Shown here in pieces: positions 17,030 through 25,952 of a DNA stretch of 64,000 nt. The DNA is taken from contig NZ_JAFBDK010000001.1 of the NCBI RefSeq assembly GCF_016908195.1, positions 124,001 through 188,000 on the forward strand. Direction: 5' to 3'. Numbering within the stretch: the first letter of the stretch is position 1; each line of letters starts with the position of its first letter. Below the pieces are notes generated by a model, which saw nothing but the letters and a program-made list of their open reading frames with translations, searched no databases and was not told where the DNA came from. Origin of the DNA: Jeotgalibacillus terrae. GTDB taxonomy: Bacteria > Bacillota > Bacilli > Bacillales > Jeotgalibacillaceae. The translations under genes and the position numbers were made by a program.

Positions 17030-17929
17030 TTGGAATTACCCCATTATGCTGAAATAATCGAAGTTGGTCCGAGGGATGGACTGCAAAATGAAGCAAACTT
17101 TGTTCCTACAGAAAAGAAAACAGCTTTTATAGATGCTTTATGGAAAGCAGGATTTAAGGAAATGGAAGTGACTTCTTTTGTATCCCCTAAATGGGTGCCT
17201 CAGATGAAAGACGCAGCTGAGGTCATGAAAGAAATTGGCGGTCATTCAGGGACAATGGTCCTTACGCCCAATAAAAGAGGAATCGAAGCTGCACTGACTT
17301 CTGGCGCTAAAGCAGTTGCAATTTTTATCGGTGTCAGTACAACTTTTAATCAGAAAAATATAAACAAAACGACTGAAGAAGCAGTTGAAGGCCTGCTTCC
17401 TCACATTAAAGATTTAAAAGATAGCGGAATCTATATCAGAGCCTGTATTTCCACAGCGTTTCACTGTCCATACGAAGGTGAAATCGCCCCTGCGGATACC
17501 CTTGCATTATGCAAAAGGCTTGCTCATGCAGGTGTGAACGAATTAAGTGTAGCTGATACAATCGGAAAAGCTACACCAAAAGAGTCTTATTCATTATTCA
17601 GCATGCTGAAAAAAGAATTACCTGAGGTCTTAATGGCTGCGCATTTTCACGATACACGTAAAATGGCGCTTGCGAATATTTATGCTGCATTATGCGCCGG
17701 TGTCACAAGATTCGATGCATCAGCCGGAGGACTCGGAGGCTGTCCTTTTGCGCCCGGTGCCAGCGGAAACGCAGCAACAGAAGATGTCGTGTATATGCTT
17801 GATCGGATGGGAATTGAAACAGGCATAGATCTTAATCAACTTGCACAGGCCATCAGTATAGTAGAGCCTCATGTTTCCCGCGAGCTTTCGAGCTGGTATT
17901 ATCAGTCATATAAAAAGAAGGAAGAATAG
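17030..17929 (+). CDS. mvaB: Hydroxymethylglutaryl-CoA lyase
   Basis: A 299-residue TIM-barrel lyase that splits HMG-CoA into acetoacetate and acetyl-CoA, the last step of leucine breakdown. The N-terminal EVGPRDGLQNE metal/catalytic motif, HFHDT metal ligands and the C-terminal GLGGCPFAPGASGN signature with catalytic Cys are intact. The start is TTG at 17030, 9 bases after AAAAGGAG; the TTG at 17021 touches that site and is unlikely. It is upstream of a hydrolase gene by 15 bp and divergent from scoAB. Confidence 0.94.
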   Translation: MELPHYAEIIEVGPRDGLQNEANFVPTEKKTAFIDALWKAGFKEMEVTSFVSPKWVPQMKDAAEVMKEIGGHSGTMVLTPNKRGIEAALTSGAKAVAIFIGVSTTFNQKNINKTTEEAVEGLLPHIKDLKDSGIYIRACISTAFHCPYEGEIAPADTLALCKRLAHAGVNELSVADTIGKATPKESYSLFSMLKKELPEVLMAAHFHDTRKMALANIYAALCAGVTRFDASAGGLGGCPFAPGASGNAATEDVVYMLDRMGIETGIDLNQLAQAISIVEPHVSRELSSWYYQSYKKKEE

Positions 17930-17944
17930 AAAGCAGGGATTGGA

Positions 17945-18862
17945 TTGAGAAAAAGAAGAGTTGCCGCCTTTACAGCAGTTACAGGAATCAGCGTACTTGG
18001 TGTGTTTCTTTCTAACAAAATTATGTTTATGAAGCTGAAGGATCCGACTGAAATCAAAGAACGGGAAGAGGCAGCTGGATACTTTAATCCTGATATGTAC
18101 AGTAGACTTCCCAAAAGAGAATTCAGTATCCCTTCTCCGACCGGTTATGATATTCATACAGTTATCATTAAGAAATATCCGGAAGCACCATTTATGATCT
18201 TTTGTCATGGCGTCACTGAAACAAAGATTAATTCAATGAAATATGTAAATTTGTTTCTTGATAAAGGATTTAATGCGGTCATATACGATCACAGGCGCCA
18301 TGGGGATTCAGGAGGCAGAAGTACGAGTTATGGACATTTTGAGAAAACAGATTTAAAAGCAGTCATTGACCATCTGATTACCGAAGAAGGTGAACAGACT
18401 GTATTTGGTATTCACGGGGAATCGATGGGTGCTGTAACCATGCTTTTATATGCCGGAAGCGTTGAAGACCGCGGGGCATTTTATATAGCTGATTGTCCAT
18501 TTTCAGACCTGACAGAACAGTTAAGCTTTCTAATGGCTAAGTCCTCACGTTCTTCTTACATTGTCCAAATGGCTCTGAACCTGGCTGGGACATTTATTTT
18601 GATCAGGGATAGGTATCGGATCAGAGGTGTTTCACCTAAAGAGGCTGTGAAAAACATTCATAAGCCAGTCCTTTTTATCCATAGCCGTAATGACAATTTC
18701 ATTCCTTCTCACATGACGGAAACGCTATATAACTTAAAAGAAGGACCTAAAGCACTGTTCATACCCGAAGATGGCGGACATGCACAATCCTATACAGCGA
18801 ATCCTGACGCTTACAGTAAAAAAATTGATCAGTTTTTAAATGAACATTTTTATTCCAAATAA
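17945..18862 (+). CDS. yqkD: Membrane-anchored alpha/beta hydrolase, YqkD-like
   Basis: A 305-residue alpha/beta hydrolase with an N-terminal membrane segment (about residues 6-25). The nucleophile elbow is GESMG, the acid is in HSRNDNFIPS and the His is in DGGHAQS; YDHRRHGDSGG precedes the elbow. It closely matches B. subtilis YqkD, whose substrate is unknown. The start is TTG at 17945 with a weak AGGGATTGGA ribosome site. It is likely co-transcribed with the lyase and ends at a strong terminator. Confidence 0.88.
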   Translation: MRKRRVAAFTAVTGISVLGVFLSNKIMFMKLKDPTEIKEREEAAGYFNPDMYSRLPKREFSIPSPTGYDIHTVIIKKYPEAPFMIFCHGVTETKINSMKYVNLFLDKGFNAVIYDHRRHGDSGGRSTSYGHFEKTDLKAVIDHLITEEGEQTVFGIHGESMGAVTMLLYAGSVEDRGAFYIADCPFSDLTEQLSFLMAKSSRSSYIVQMALNLAGTFILIRDRYRIRGVSPKEAVKNIHKPVLFIHSRNDNFIPSHMTETLYNLKEGPKALFIPEDGGHAQSYTANPDAYSKKIDQFLNEHFYSK

Positions 18863-18894
18863 CAAAAAGCGCCTAATTGCAGGCGCTTTTTGTT
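18861..18894. terminator. Bidirectional terminator between yqkD and yqkB
   Basis: A perfect 14-bp inverted repeat (18861-18874, 18881-18894), A5 and T5 at its base, with a 6-base loop, between convergent genes. Confidence 0.92.
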
Positions 18895-19219
18895 ATTTGA
18901 TCATATTTTTCAAACTCATTCTTCCATTAATCGTCTGTCCTGGGCTTTTGAGCTGGAACATCCGCGCTGATTCAGAATAGTCGATTTTGAGACGCTGATC
19001 ATAAAAAACCGTTTTTGATTCTTCAACAAGAATTGGCCGGTCATTTGTCTCAATTAACTGATCACCATCTGCCGCTTCCTTAACATACCAGAGGGTCGGA
19101 ACACCATTTAACACGCAGCCTGTTCCTTCAGTGTCGTATTTTAATTTTAAAAAGCCGGAATCAGACGCGATTTTATCTGCAATTTTTTCTGCTGCCAGAT
19201 TGGTAATTTCAATATTCAT
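18893..19219 (-). CDS. yqkB: HesB/IscA-like protein, YqkB-like
   Basis: A 108-residue small protein of the HesB/IscA-like fold (iron-sulfur biosynthesis domain family). The conserved stretch is LKYDTEGTGCVLNGVPTLWYV with a single cysteine, then IDYSESARMFQLKSPGQ. The three cysteines of true A-type scaffold proteins are not all present, so a cluster-carrier role is not shown. ATG 19219 has GGAGGCGG upstream. It matches YqkB of B. subtilis by order and sequence pattern. Confidence 0.8.
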   Translation of the reverse strand: MNIEITNLAAEKIADKIASDSGFLKLKYDTEGTGCVLNGVPTLWYVKEAADGDQLIETNDRPILVEESKTVFYDQRLKIDYSESARMFQLKSPGQTINGRMSLKNMIK

Positions 19220-19336
19220 CTTAACCGCCTCCATTTTTTCAAGTATAGCATGATCAGAAGCGTTCTTCTCTTATCTTGCTTTTGAAAGGCTTTTCAAGTA
19301 GCATCAAAAGCGAATCATGTTTGCGGAGGGGATTAA

Positions 19337-19552
19337 ATGGAGAAAAAAGTACAGATAAAAGTGATGGACAATGGATCATTAAAAGTTACGGGAGATGTTG
19401 AACTCGTAGATATGGATGGCAACCAGTTTCCGGTTAAGCAGGTGTTTTCATTATGCAGATGCGGGCAGTCAAAACGAATGCCGTTTTGCGATGCATCGCA
19501 TAAGGGTGTTTTTGAATCATGTGTCAGAGCAGAAAAAGAGCTGAATGAGTAA
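19337..19552 (+). CDS. CDGSH-type iron-sulfur protein
   Basis: A 71-residue protein with one CDGSH zinc-finger-like motif at residues 40-55: C-R-C-G-Q-S-x3-P-F-C-D-A-S-H. This 3Cys-1His set binds a 2Fe-2S cluster in mitoNEET-type proteins. It lacks a membrane segment, so it is cytosolic. The role in bacteria is mostly unknown, perhaps redox or cluster transfer. GGAGGGG precedes the ATG and a strong terminator follows. Confidence 0.88.
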   Translation: MEKKVQIKVMDNGSLKVTGDVELVDMDGNQFPVKQVFSLCRCGQSKRMPFCDASHKGVFESCVRAEKELNE

Positions 19553-19561
19553 GTTAAACAA

Positions 19562-19589
19562 AAAAATAAGCGCAATTGCGCTTATTTTT
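19562..19589. terminator. Bidirectional terminator
   Basis: A perfect 12-bp stem (19562-19573, 19578-19589) with a 4-base loop and A5/T5 flanks, between the CDGSH gene and the convergent yqjQ. Confidence 0.9.
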
Positions 19590-20370
19590 GATTAAATCCT
19601 TTTTTCCCAAGACGCTCTACCATTCCCGGAGCTAATGAATAGGCTTTTGAAGCTGCATTCATCCAGCCCGGAAGGTTCACTTCTCTTTTATCAGTGTAAA
19701 ATACTTCTACTGTCTTTTTTGCAACTGTACGCGGTGAAAGCATCCACTTCCTCACGTTATCTGCGTACCTGCCTGACTGATCAGCTGTTTCAAAAAAATC
19801 TGTTTCAATCGGACCCGGATTCACTGCAGTGACGCGTATATTGTCTTCTGGGAGCTCCATTCTGAGACTGTTTGAAAAACCCAGAACCGCATGTTTGGCA
19901 GCAGAATAGACAGAAGATTTAGGCGTTGCAAGCTTCCCTGCCTGGGAGGCGATATTGACAAGATGTCCTCCCTTTTCTTTCATCGATGGTATCACCGCTC
20001 TGCTCATTAACATAAGAGCTGTAACATTCACGTTAATCATTGAAATAATGGTTTCAGGAGACGTATCCTCAAGCTTTTCAAAAAGCCCAAATCCGGCATT
20101 ATTGACCAGAACATCGATTCTGCTGCTTTCATTTACAACTGATTCAGCAAATCCGGGAATTTCTTCAATACGGTTCAGGTCAAACGGTCTGATCAAAATG
20201 TGACCGGCACCAAACTGGCGGCATCTCTCCCCTGTCTGAATCAGCCCCCGTTCATTTCTTGCAGTTAAAATTAAGTCCGCACCGTATCTTGCAGCCTCCT
20301 CAGCAATCGCTCTTCCAAGGCCGCCTGAAGCACCGGTAATCCACACTGTTTTTCCACTTAAATGACTCAT
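19582..20370 (-). CDS. yqjQ: Short-chain dehydrogenase, YqjQ-like
   Basis: A 262-residue classical short-chain dehydrogenase/reductase. The cofactor loop is TGASGGLG (about residues 13-20), then NNAGFG, the catalytic Ser in NIASQ, and the YSAAK catalytic Tyr/Lys. Arg residues after beta-2 suggest NADP(H). The substrate is not known. It overlaps yqjP by 4 bp, so the two are one operon, the same pair as in B. subtilis. The stop codon is inside the terminator hairpin. Confidence 0.9.
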   Translation of the reverse strand: MSHLSGKTVWITGASGGLGRAIAEEAARYGADLILTARNERGLIQTGERCRQFGAGHILIRPFDLNRIEEIPGFAESVVNESSRIDVLVNNAGFGLFEKLEDTSPETIISMINVNVTALMLMSRAVIPSMKEKGGHLVNIASQAGKLATPKSSVYSAAKHAVLGFSNSLRMELPEDNIRVTAVNPGPIETDFFETADQSGRYADNVRKWMLSPRTVAKKTVEVFYTDKREVNLPGWMNAASKAYSLAPGMVERLGKKGFNQK

Positions 20371-21335
20371 AACTTCACCCTGCTTTCAGTTTTGTAAATA
20401 ATAGCTGACCCACTCATATCTGCAGCTCTAATTTCTCCTTTCGCCATCAAATAATCAATTTGTCCCTGAGTTTCTGAAAGGGTGAGCCCGAGCTGTTTTT
20501 TATAGATCTTTGGAAAAAGCTGAGTGCAGAGATCAAAAACAGTTGTCTCTTTCTTCTGAAGAAGTGATCTCACGTATCCGGCACGTTCTTCCTGTTTTAT
20601 TAAGCGCTCAGAAATTAATTCAGCTGCCTGAACAATGACTTCTCCATGACCCGGGTATACGATTGTAGGATTCAGTGCAGCCAGTTTTTTAAGCGATTCA
20701 TTATATTGCAGCTGCGGGAGCGGCCTTGGCTGATTGATTCCAAACGGAGGTTCAATCAGCGGATTCGATGAAATATGTCTGATCAGCAGATCTCCCCCTA
20801 TAACCATTCCATTTTCATGAATGAGTGATATGTGTCCCTGAGAGTGACCGTGTGACTCCATTACACTCCATCCCTGATGACCGGGCAGCAGATCACCGTC
20901 AGCCAAATATGCATCAACCGGCCTGTTCCCCATTACACTCAGTGTCTCTTTCATTTTTTCAATGAGTATAAAATAAGCTTCCGGCAGACCGGCCTGTTTG
21001 AAAAACTCATTGTAAAAAAAGTCATGCAGGTTCATAAATGAATCGTTTCTGACGAGAAAACGCTCACTGTCATGGTGTGCAAACAGTTTTGCATGGCTGA
21101 AAAATTCAGTCAGTCCTGCATGATCAGGATGGTGATGCGTCAGGACGATCTGATCAATATCTTCAGGTTGAAAGCCAATTTCATTTAGTTTTTTTATCAG
21201 CGTTTCTTTACCTTCAGCTGTGTCAGGACCTGTATCCACAAGTGTCACAGTGTCATGTACTAATAAATAAGTATGAACATCCCCCACAGCAAATGGAGTG
21301 GGAATTGTAAGCTGATGAATAATTGGATCTTTCAT
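20367..21335 (-). CDS. yqjP: MBL-fold metallohydrolase, YqjP-like
   Basis: A 322-residue metallo-beta-lactamase-fold hydrolase. The metal motif THHHPDHAG is near residue 68, followed by a further His in ESHGHSQGH, Asp in GGDLL and His in PGHGE. A C-terminal winged-helix-like domain follows, as in the LACTB2-like group. Substrate unknown; a thioesterase or glyoxalase-like reaction is possible. AGGAGG stands 9 bases before the ATG. It is divergent from the proC T-box region. Confidence 0.88.
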   Translation of the reverse strand: MKDPIIHQLTIPTPFAVGDVHTYLLVHDTVTLVDTGPDTAEGKETLIKKLNEIGFQPEDIDQIVLTHHHPDHAGLTEFFSHAKLFAHHDSERFLVRNDSFMNLHDFFYNEFFKQAGLPEAYFILIEKMKETLSVMGNRPVDAYLADGDLLPGHQGWSVMESHGHSQGHISLIHENGMVIGGDLLIRHISSNPLIEPPFGINQPRPLPQLQYNESLKKLAALNPTIVYPGHGEVIVQAAELISERLIKQEERAGYVRSLLQKKETTVFDLCTQLFPKIYKKQLGLTLSETQGQIDYLMAKGEIRAADMSGSAIIYKTESRVKL

Positions 21336-21423
21336 ATATTAAACCTCCTGAAATGAATAATTATTCACTTTTTCTCTAGTGTAGCCTTTTTCCCCTGCTT
21401 TGTTAAGAGAAAGAAAAATGTTC

Positions 21424-21452
21424 TTGACATTCATACTTAAACTAAGCATAAT
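21424..21452 (+). promoter_or_regulatory. Sigma-A promoter of the proC leader
   Basis: A perfect TTGACA (21424-21429), 17-bp spacer and CATAAT (21447-21452), directly upstream of the T-box leader. Confidence 0.85.
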
Positions 21453-21469
21453 CTCAATAATAAATAAAA

Positions 21470-21702
21470 TCGATGATAAGGAATAGTAAGCGCCACTGGG
21501 GACATCAGAGAGCAGAATTCACAGGCTGAAAAATTCTGCAGTCCGACCATCCGCTGAACCTGCCCTTAGAGTGACATAAAAATGTCCGCCCAGCCCGCGT
21601 TAGAGGCGTTATGAGTGTGCAGAACGGTCTGCAAATTAAGGTGGTACCACGGAAGAACCCTTTCGTCCTTTTTACAGGGACGGGAGGGTTCTTTAATTTT
21701 TT
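21470..21702 (+). promoter_or_regulatory. T-box riboswitch, proline-type, before proC
   Basis: The leader fills most of the 380-bp gap between yqjP and proC. It has the AGAGAG element of stem I, the conserved T-box core GGTGGTACCACGG at 21640-21652, and a long terminator hairpin starting at 21653 (arms AAGAACCCT and AGGGTTCTT, then a T-run). A CCT triplet at 21559-21561 following GAA fits a proline specifier codon. Uncharged tRNA-Pro should stabilise the antiterminator and switch on proC. The specifier assignment is an inference from position. Confidence 0.9.
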
Positions 21703-21719
21703 CAGGGGAGGAATGAATA

Positions 21720-22532
21720 ATGAAGATCGTTTTTGTAGGAGCAGGATCCATGGCTGAAGCAATGATTAAAGGAATGAAAAACTCAAACGAATTTAAACAT
21801 ACAGATATCTGGGTAACAAATAGGCATGATAATGTGAGACTTAATAAGCTTTCTGAGAATTACGGTGTGAAGTCTACCTATGATTTTCCTCAGTTATTCG
21901 ATCAGGCTGATATAATCATTCTTGCAGTAAAACCGAAAGATGCGAAAGAGGCACTCACTTCCATAAAACCATTTTATAATGAACAGCTGTTGATCTCTGT
22001 ACTTGCAGGACTTTCGATCAGTTTTATTGAACATATACTCGCCAGGGGGGCAATTGCCCGGGCCATGCCAAACACGTCAGCTATGATTGGGGAATCTGCA
22101 ACAGGGTTATCTTTTAACAGCCAGCTCTCAGATTCTCAAAAAGATGTAGCCCGTTCTATTTTCTCATCAATCGGTTCCGTTACTTATGTGGAGGAATCAC
22201 GACTTGACTTAGTAACAGGGTTATCCGGAAGCGGACCTGCTTATATATATTATGTAGTAGAAGCAATGGAAAAAGCTGCTGCTGATCTTGGTGATGATGC
22301 CATGCCTTTTATTATTCAGACATTAAAAGGAGCTGCTCATATGCTCGAAACATCCAATCAGTCTCCTGAAAATTTAAGAAAAGCCATTACCAGTGAAGGC
22401 GGAACAACTGAAGCGGGAATCGCTGAGCTGGACTGCAGACAGGTAAAAGATGCTTTTGCAGCCTGTATTAAAGAAGCTACCGACCATTCTGAACGACTGC
22501 GCAGACAATTTGAGCAGACTCACAGCAGTTAA
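21720..22532 (+). CDS. proC: Pyrroline-5-carboxylate reductase
   Basis: A 270-residue NAD(P)H-dependent reductase making proline from pyrroline-5-carboxylate. The N-terminal Rossmann loop is GAGSMAEAM; the C-terminal dimer domain holds the GLSGSGPAYIYYVVEAM and SEGGTTEAGI signatures. GGGGAGG lies 7-8 bases before the ATG. The T-box leader ties expression to proline supply. It corresponds to the yqjO (proI) position of B. subtilis. Confidence 0.96.
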   Translation: MKIVFVGAGSMAEAMIKGMKNSNEFKHTDIWVTNRHDNVRLNKLSENYGVKSTYDFPQLFDQADIIILAVKPKDAKEALTSIKPFYNEQLLISVLAGLSISFIEHILARGAIARAMPNTSAMIGESATGLSFNSQLSDSQKDVARSIFSSIGSVTYVEESRLDLVTGLSGSGPAYIYYVVEAMEKAAADLGDDAMPFIIQTLKGAAHMLETSNQSPENLRKAITSEGGTTEAGIAELDCRQVKDAFAACIKEATDHSERLRRQFEQTHSS

Positions 22533-22586
22533 TACTTGCAGTGATAAAGCAGCTTTCAGTACGATTGTATAAAAGGAGCTGTGCTC

Positions 22587-23726
22587 ATGCTTTTTATCAT
22601 ACTTTCCATTACAGCTCTGTTCTGGATGATTGTCGCAATAGATACGTACCGCGGGCTTCTAGAATTGCCTGCTTTAGAAAAAGAACCTCCGCTCAGTTCA
22701 GGCGGCATGGTCAGTCTCATTATTCCTGCGAGAAATGAAGAAGCACATATTGAAAAGAGTATCCGCTCCCAGTTAAATCAGACTTACAGTCAGATCGAGT
22801 GGATCTTAATCAATGATCGTTCCAGTGATGAAACAGGTAAAATAATGGATAAACTCTCAGCACTTGATCACAGAATAAGGGTGATTCATATACAAACACT
22901 GCCTGAAGGCTGGCTTGGAAAAAATTATGCCCTTCACAGAGGTGCACAAGCCGCTTCAGGTAACGTATACCTTTTTACAGATGCTGATGTACTTTATGAA
23001 CCTGATATGGTGGCAAAAGCTTTCCACTATATGAAGCGAATGAAAATTGACCATCTGACTGTCTCACCTGACCTGCAATCAAAAAGTTTTCTATTAAAAG
23101 CGTTTGTCGCTTTCTTTTTATTCGGATTTTCCTATTATAAGAGACCCTGGACAGCAAACCGGGACCGCTCAAAAAACGGAATGGGCATCGGTGCTTTTAA
23201 TATGATTACAAAATCATCCTATGTGAGGATCGGTGGTCACCAGGCAATCAGGTTAAGACCTGACGATGATCTGCAATTAGGGATACACATTAAAAAGAAA
23301 GGGTTTAAGCAAAGGATGGCTACTGCTAAAACGATGCTCAGTGTAGAGTGGTATCCTTCTTTAAATGAGGCTTTCAAAGGACTTGAAAAGAATGCGTTCG
23401 CAGGATTGCATTACAGCTATCTTTTTACATTGTTTGCAATGTGCGGGGTGTTCATTTCACAGGTTCTTCCTTTTATAGCAGTGTTTAGTCCGGATCCTTT
23501 AACTGCTTCTATGGCATGGGTCACAATTGCAGCAATAATGGCAGTCTACATTCCTATTACCAGGAGACTGACTGCCTATCCTGTATGGCATGCTGCAGTA
23601 TTTCCTGTTTCGGCAGTACTATTCATTTATGCAATATTCAGAGCTGCGGCACTGACTGCTCTGCGAGGCGGAATCAGCTGGAGAGGAACAACCTACTCCA
23701 TAAAAGAGCTGAAGAAAAAGAGCTGA
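22587..23726 (+). CDS. Family 2 glycosyltransferase, membrane-bound
   Basis: A 379-residue GT2 (GT-A fold) glycosyltransferase. There is one N-terminal membrane segment, the catalytic domain (SLIIPARNEEAHIEKSI, the DxD-like FTDADV, and RPDDDLQLG as acceptor-base motif) and three or so C-terminal membrane segments. It resembles carotenoid- or lipid-modifying GT2 enzymes, but the acceptor is unknown. ATG 22587 is 8 bases after AAAGGAG; GTG 22581 is too close. No equivalent lies here in B. subtilis, so it is an insertion relative to that order. Confidence 0.85.
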   Translation: MLFIILSITALFWMIVAIDTYRGLLELPALEKEPPLSSGGMVSLIIPARNEEAHIEKSIRSQLNQTYSQIEWILINDRSSDETGKIMDKLSALDHRIRVIHIQTLPEGWLGKNYALHRGAQAASGNVYLFTDADVLYEPDMVAKAFHYMKRMKIDHLTVSPDLQSKSFLLKAFVAFFLFGFSYYKRPWTANRDRSKNGMGIGAFNMITKSSYVRIGGHQAIRLRPDDDLQLGIHIKKKGFKQRMATAKTMLSVEWYPSLNEAFKGLEKNAFAGLHYSYLFTLFAMCGVFISQVLPFIAVFSPDPLTASMAWVTIAAIMAVYIPITRRLTAYPVWHAAVFPVSAVLFIYAIFRAAALTALRGGISWRGTTYSIKELKKKS

Positions 23727-23745
23727 AGATTCAGCTCTTTTTTTA
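23715..23745 (+). terminator. Terminator after the glycosyltransferase gene
   Basis: A 12-bp stem (23715-23726, 23731-23742) overlapping the last codons, with a 4-base loop and seven Ts. Confidence 0.88.
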
Positions 23746-23789
23746 ATGATGATATACTGGTAAGGAATGTTATTACAGGAGGTTATTTG

Positions 23790-24812
23790 ATGAGTACAGT
23801 TTTGTTTTCCCCTTACACAATAAAAGGCGTTACCTTAAAAAACCGTATCGTTATGGCACCTATGTGTATGTATTCCTGCTACCGGCAAGACGGGATGGTA
23901 ACTGATTTTCATAAAGTCCATTATGCTTCAAGAGCTGCAGGTCAAACCGGTTTAATTATGCTTGAAGCTACTTCAGTAACGCCTCAGGGAAGAATTTCGA
24001 ATGAAGATCTGGGGATTTGGAGTGATGACCATATCAACGGTTTAAAAGAATTGACAGATTTGATCAGAGAAAATGGCTCAAAGTCTGCGATCCAGCTCGC
24101 ACACGCAGGAAGAAAGTCAATGACTGATGGAACCATCATTGCCCCGTCTGCCATTGCTTTTAACGAAAATATGAAGCAGCCCGAAGAAATGTCGCAGGTT
24201 CAGATCCGCGAAACGATCCAGGCATTTAAAGATGGTGCCAGACGTTCCCGTGAAGCCGGCTTTGACATTATTGAACTGCACGGGGCACATGGCTATTTGA
24301 TTAATGAGTTTTTATCCCCACTCTCTAATCACAGATCAGATGAATACGGTGGTTCGGCTGAAAACCGTTACAGGTTCTTAAAAGAAATGATCGAAGCAGT
24401 AAATGAAGAATGGTCCGGCCCTCTATTTGTACGGGTTTCTGCAAGTGATTGGCACGAGGAAGGATTAACGCCAGAAGATTATGCTACATATGCAAAATGG
24501 ATGAAACTGCAGGGTGTTGACCTGATTGATGTTAGCTCAGGTGCGGTTGTTCCGGCTCAGATTCACGCTTATCCGGGATACCAGGTGCCAATGGCTGAGA
24601 CGATTAAACATAAAGGTGGAATTGATACGGGGGCTGTTGGTATGATTACAAGCGGACTGCAGGCAGAAGAAATACTGCAGAACAAACGCGCTGATTTGAT
24701 CTTTATCGCAAGAGAACTGCTAAGAGATCCATACTGGCCAAGAAGAGCAGCACTCGAACTTCAGACTTCTATTGAACCACTTAAACAATATAGCCGGGGC
24801 TGGGTATTTTAA
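23790..24812 (+). CDS. namA: NADPH dehydrogenase NamA (old yellow enzyme)
   Basis: A 340-residue FMN-dependent ene-reductase of the YqjM class. The N-terminal [13 protein letters not shown] holds the cysteine that tunes FMN in Yqj[10 protein letters not shown], the [25 protein letters not shown]-like stretch (here NHRSDEYGG) with the two active-site His, and GRELLRDP-like AREILRDP are present. It reduces activated alkenes and may deal with oxidative or electrophile stress. ATG 23790 has AGGAGG 7 bases upstream. Confidence 0.95.
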   Translation: MSTVLFSPYTIKGVTLKNRIVMAPMCMYSCYRQDGMVTDFHKVHYASRAAGQTGLIMLEATSVTPQGRISNEDLGIWSDDHINGLKELTDLIRENGSKSAIQLAHAGRKSMTDGTIIAPSAIAFNENMKQPEEMSQVQIRETIQAFKDGARRSREAGFDIIELHGAHGYLINEFLSPLSNHRSDEYGGSAENRYRFLKEMIEAVNEEWSGPLFVRVSASDWHEEGLTPEDYATYAKWMKLQGVDLIDVSSGAVVPAQIHAYPGYQVPMAETIKHKGGIDTGAVGMITSGLQAEEILQNKRADLIFIARELLRDPYWPRRAALELQTSIEPLKQYSRGWVF

Positions 24813-24821
24813 CCTTACAAT

Positions 24822-24853
24822 ACAGACTGTGATAAGCACTTGTCACAGTCTGT
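24822..24853. terminator. Hairpin between namA and rnz
   Basis: An 11-bp stem (24822-24832, 24843-24853) with a 10-base loop between convergent genes; a short T-rich stretch follows on the plus strand. Confidence 0.65.
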
Positions 24854-24858
24854 TGTAT

Positions 24859-25773
24859 TTAATCGACCTCCGCTTCTAGCAAATCTTCAGCAATATAGGT
24901 TTTCGGAAAAATTTCTTTTGCCTGCATCAAAAGCGCGCTTTCTTTCCCATCTGCATAACGTGCACTGATATGTGTAAGCCAGAGTGTGTTGACACCGGCC
25001 ACTTTCGCAGTCTCTGCAGCCTGAGCTGCAGTCGAATGATAATAGTCTTTAGCCAGCTGTTCATTTTCGCTCCCGAATGTTGCTTCATGTATGAGCACGT
25101 CTGCTTTATGTGCGAGATCAGCGGCAGCTTTGCATTTTCTCGTATCGCCTGCAATTGCAATGACCTTCCCCTTTTTTGGCTCACTAAGAAAGTGATTACC
25201 ATCAATCAGTCGGCCATTCCACATAACCTTTTCTCCGTTTTTCAGCTGTTTATAAATTGGACCAGGTTCGATACCGATAGACTGAAGTTTTTCACTGTTC
25301 AGTTTTCCCTGCTGGTCTTTCTCAACAAGCCTGTACCCGAAAGAAGGGATAACATGATCAAGCTGCCTTATACTAATTGTAAAGCCGTCTTCGGTGAACT
25401 CCTCTCCGTCTGATACTTCAATCACTGAAAGCTCATATTTCAAATAAGTTTTACTGATTCTCAACGAAGTTTCTATATAATCTTTTATACCAGCTGGTCC
25501 GTATACCGTTAACGGTCCGGTCCCCCCCTGAAAAGATCTGCTCCCAAGAAATCCTGGAAGGCCGAAGATGTGGTCGCCGTGCAAATGTGTAATAAATACT
25601 TTAGTAATTCTTCTTGGTTTAATCGAAGTCTGCAGAATCTGGTGCTGTGTTGCTTCTCCGCAATCAAATAGCCAGCTGTCGCCATCTTTATTGATTTGTT
25701 TTAATACAACGGCAGAAACATTTCTTTCTTTAGCTGGAACGCCTGCACCTGTACCTAAAAAATGTAAACGCAT
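24859..25773 (-). CDS. rnz: Ribonuclease Z
   Basis: A 304-residue tRNA 3' endonuclease of the metallo-beta-lactamase fold that processes the 3' ends of tRNAs lacking encoded CCA. The metal motif THLHGDHIFGLPGF is near residues 62-75, and IAGDTRKC, HEATF and LTHISARY supply the other ligands; the flexible-arm/exosite region is of the short RNase Z type. AGGAGG precedes the ATG. Next to zwf as in B. subtilis (yqjK). Confidence 0.96.
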   Translation of the reverse strand: MRLHFLGTGAGVPAKERNVSAVVLKQINKDGDSWLFDCGEATQHQILQTSIKPRRITKVFITHLHGDHIFGLPGFLGSRSFQGGTGPLTVYGPAGIKDYIETSLRISKTYLKYELSVIEVSDGEEFTEDGFTISIRQLDHVIPSFGYRLVEKDQQGKLNSEKLQSIGIEPGPIYKQLKNGEKVMWNGRLIDGNHFLSEPKKGKVIAIAGDTRKCKAAADLAHKADVLIHEATFGSENEQLAKDYYHSTAAQAAETAKVAGVNTLWLTHISARYADGKESALLMQAKEIFPKTYIAEDLLEAEVD

Positions 25774-25866
25774 AATTTCCTCCTGAATAAATGATAGTAA
25801 TATTTATGTGAATGTGTTTTAACAGATTAAATCATGTTACCTGTATGTTCAAGTTCAGCGTAAAGG

Positions 25867-25895
25867 TTGCATCTGATCGGGAGCCGCTATACAAT
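25867..25895 (+). promoter_or_regulatory. Sigma-A-type promoter of zwf
   Basis: TTGCAT (25867-25872) and TACAAT (25890-25895) with a 17-bp spacer, about 55 bp before the zwf start. Confidence 0.55.
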
Positions 25896-25952
25896 TTAGA
25901 TATTGCAAAGCCGGCATCACGCCGAATGAAACTATAAAGTGAGGTCCTGAAA

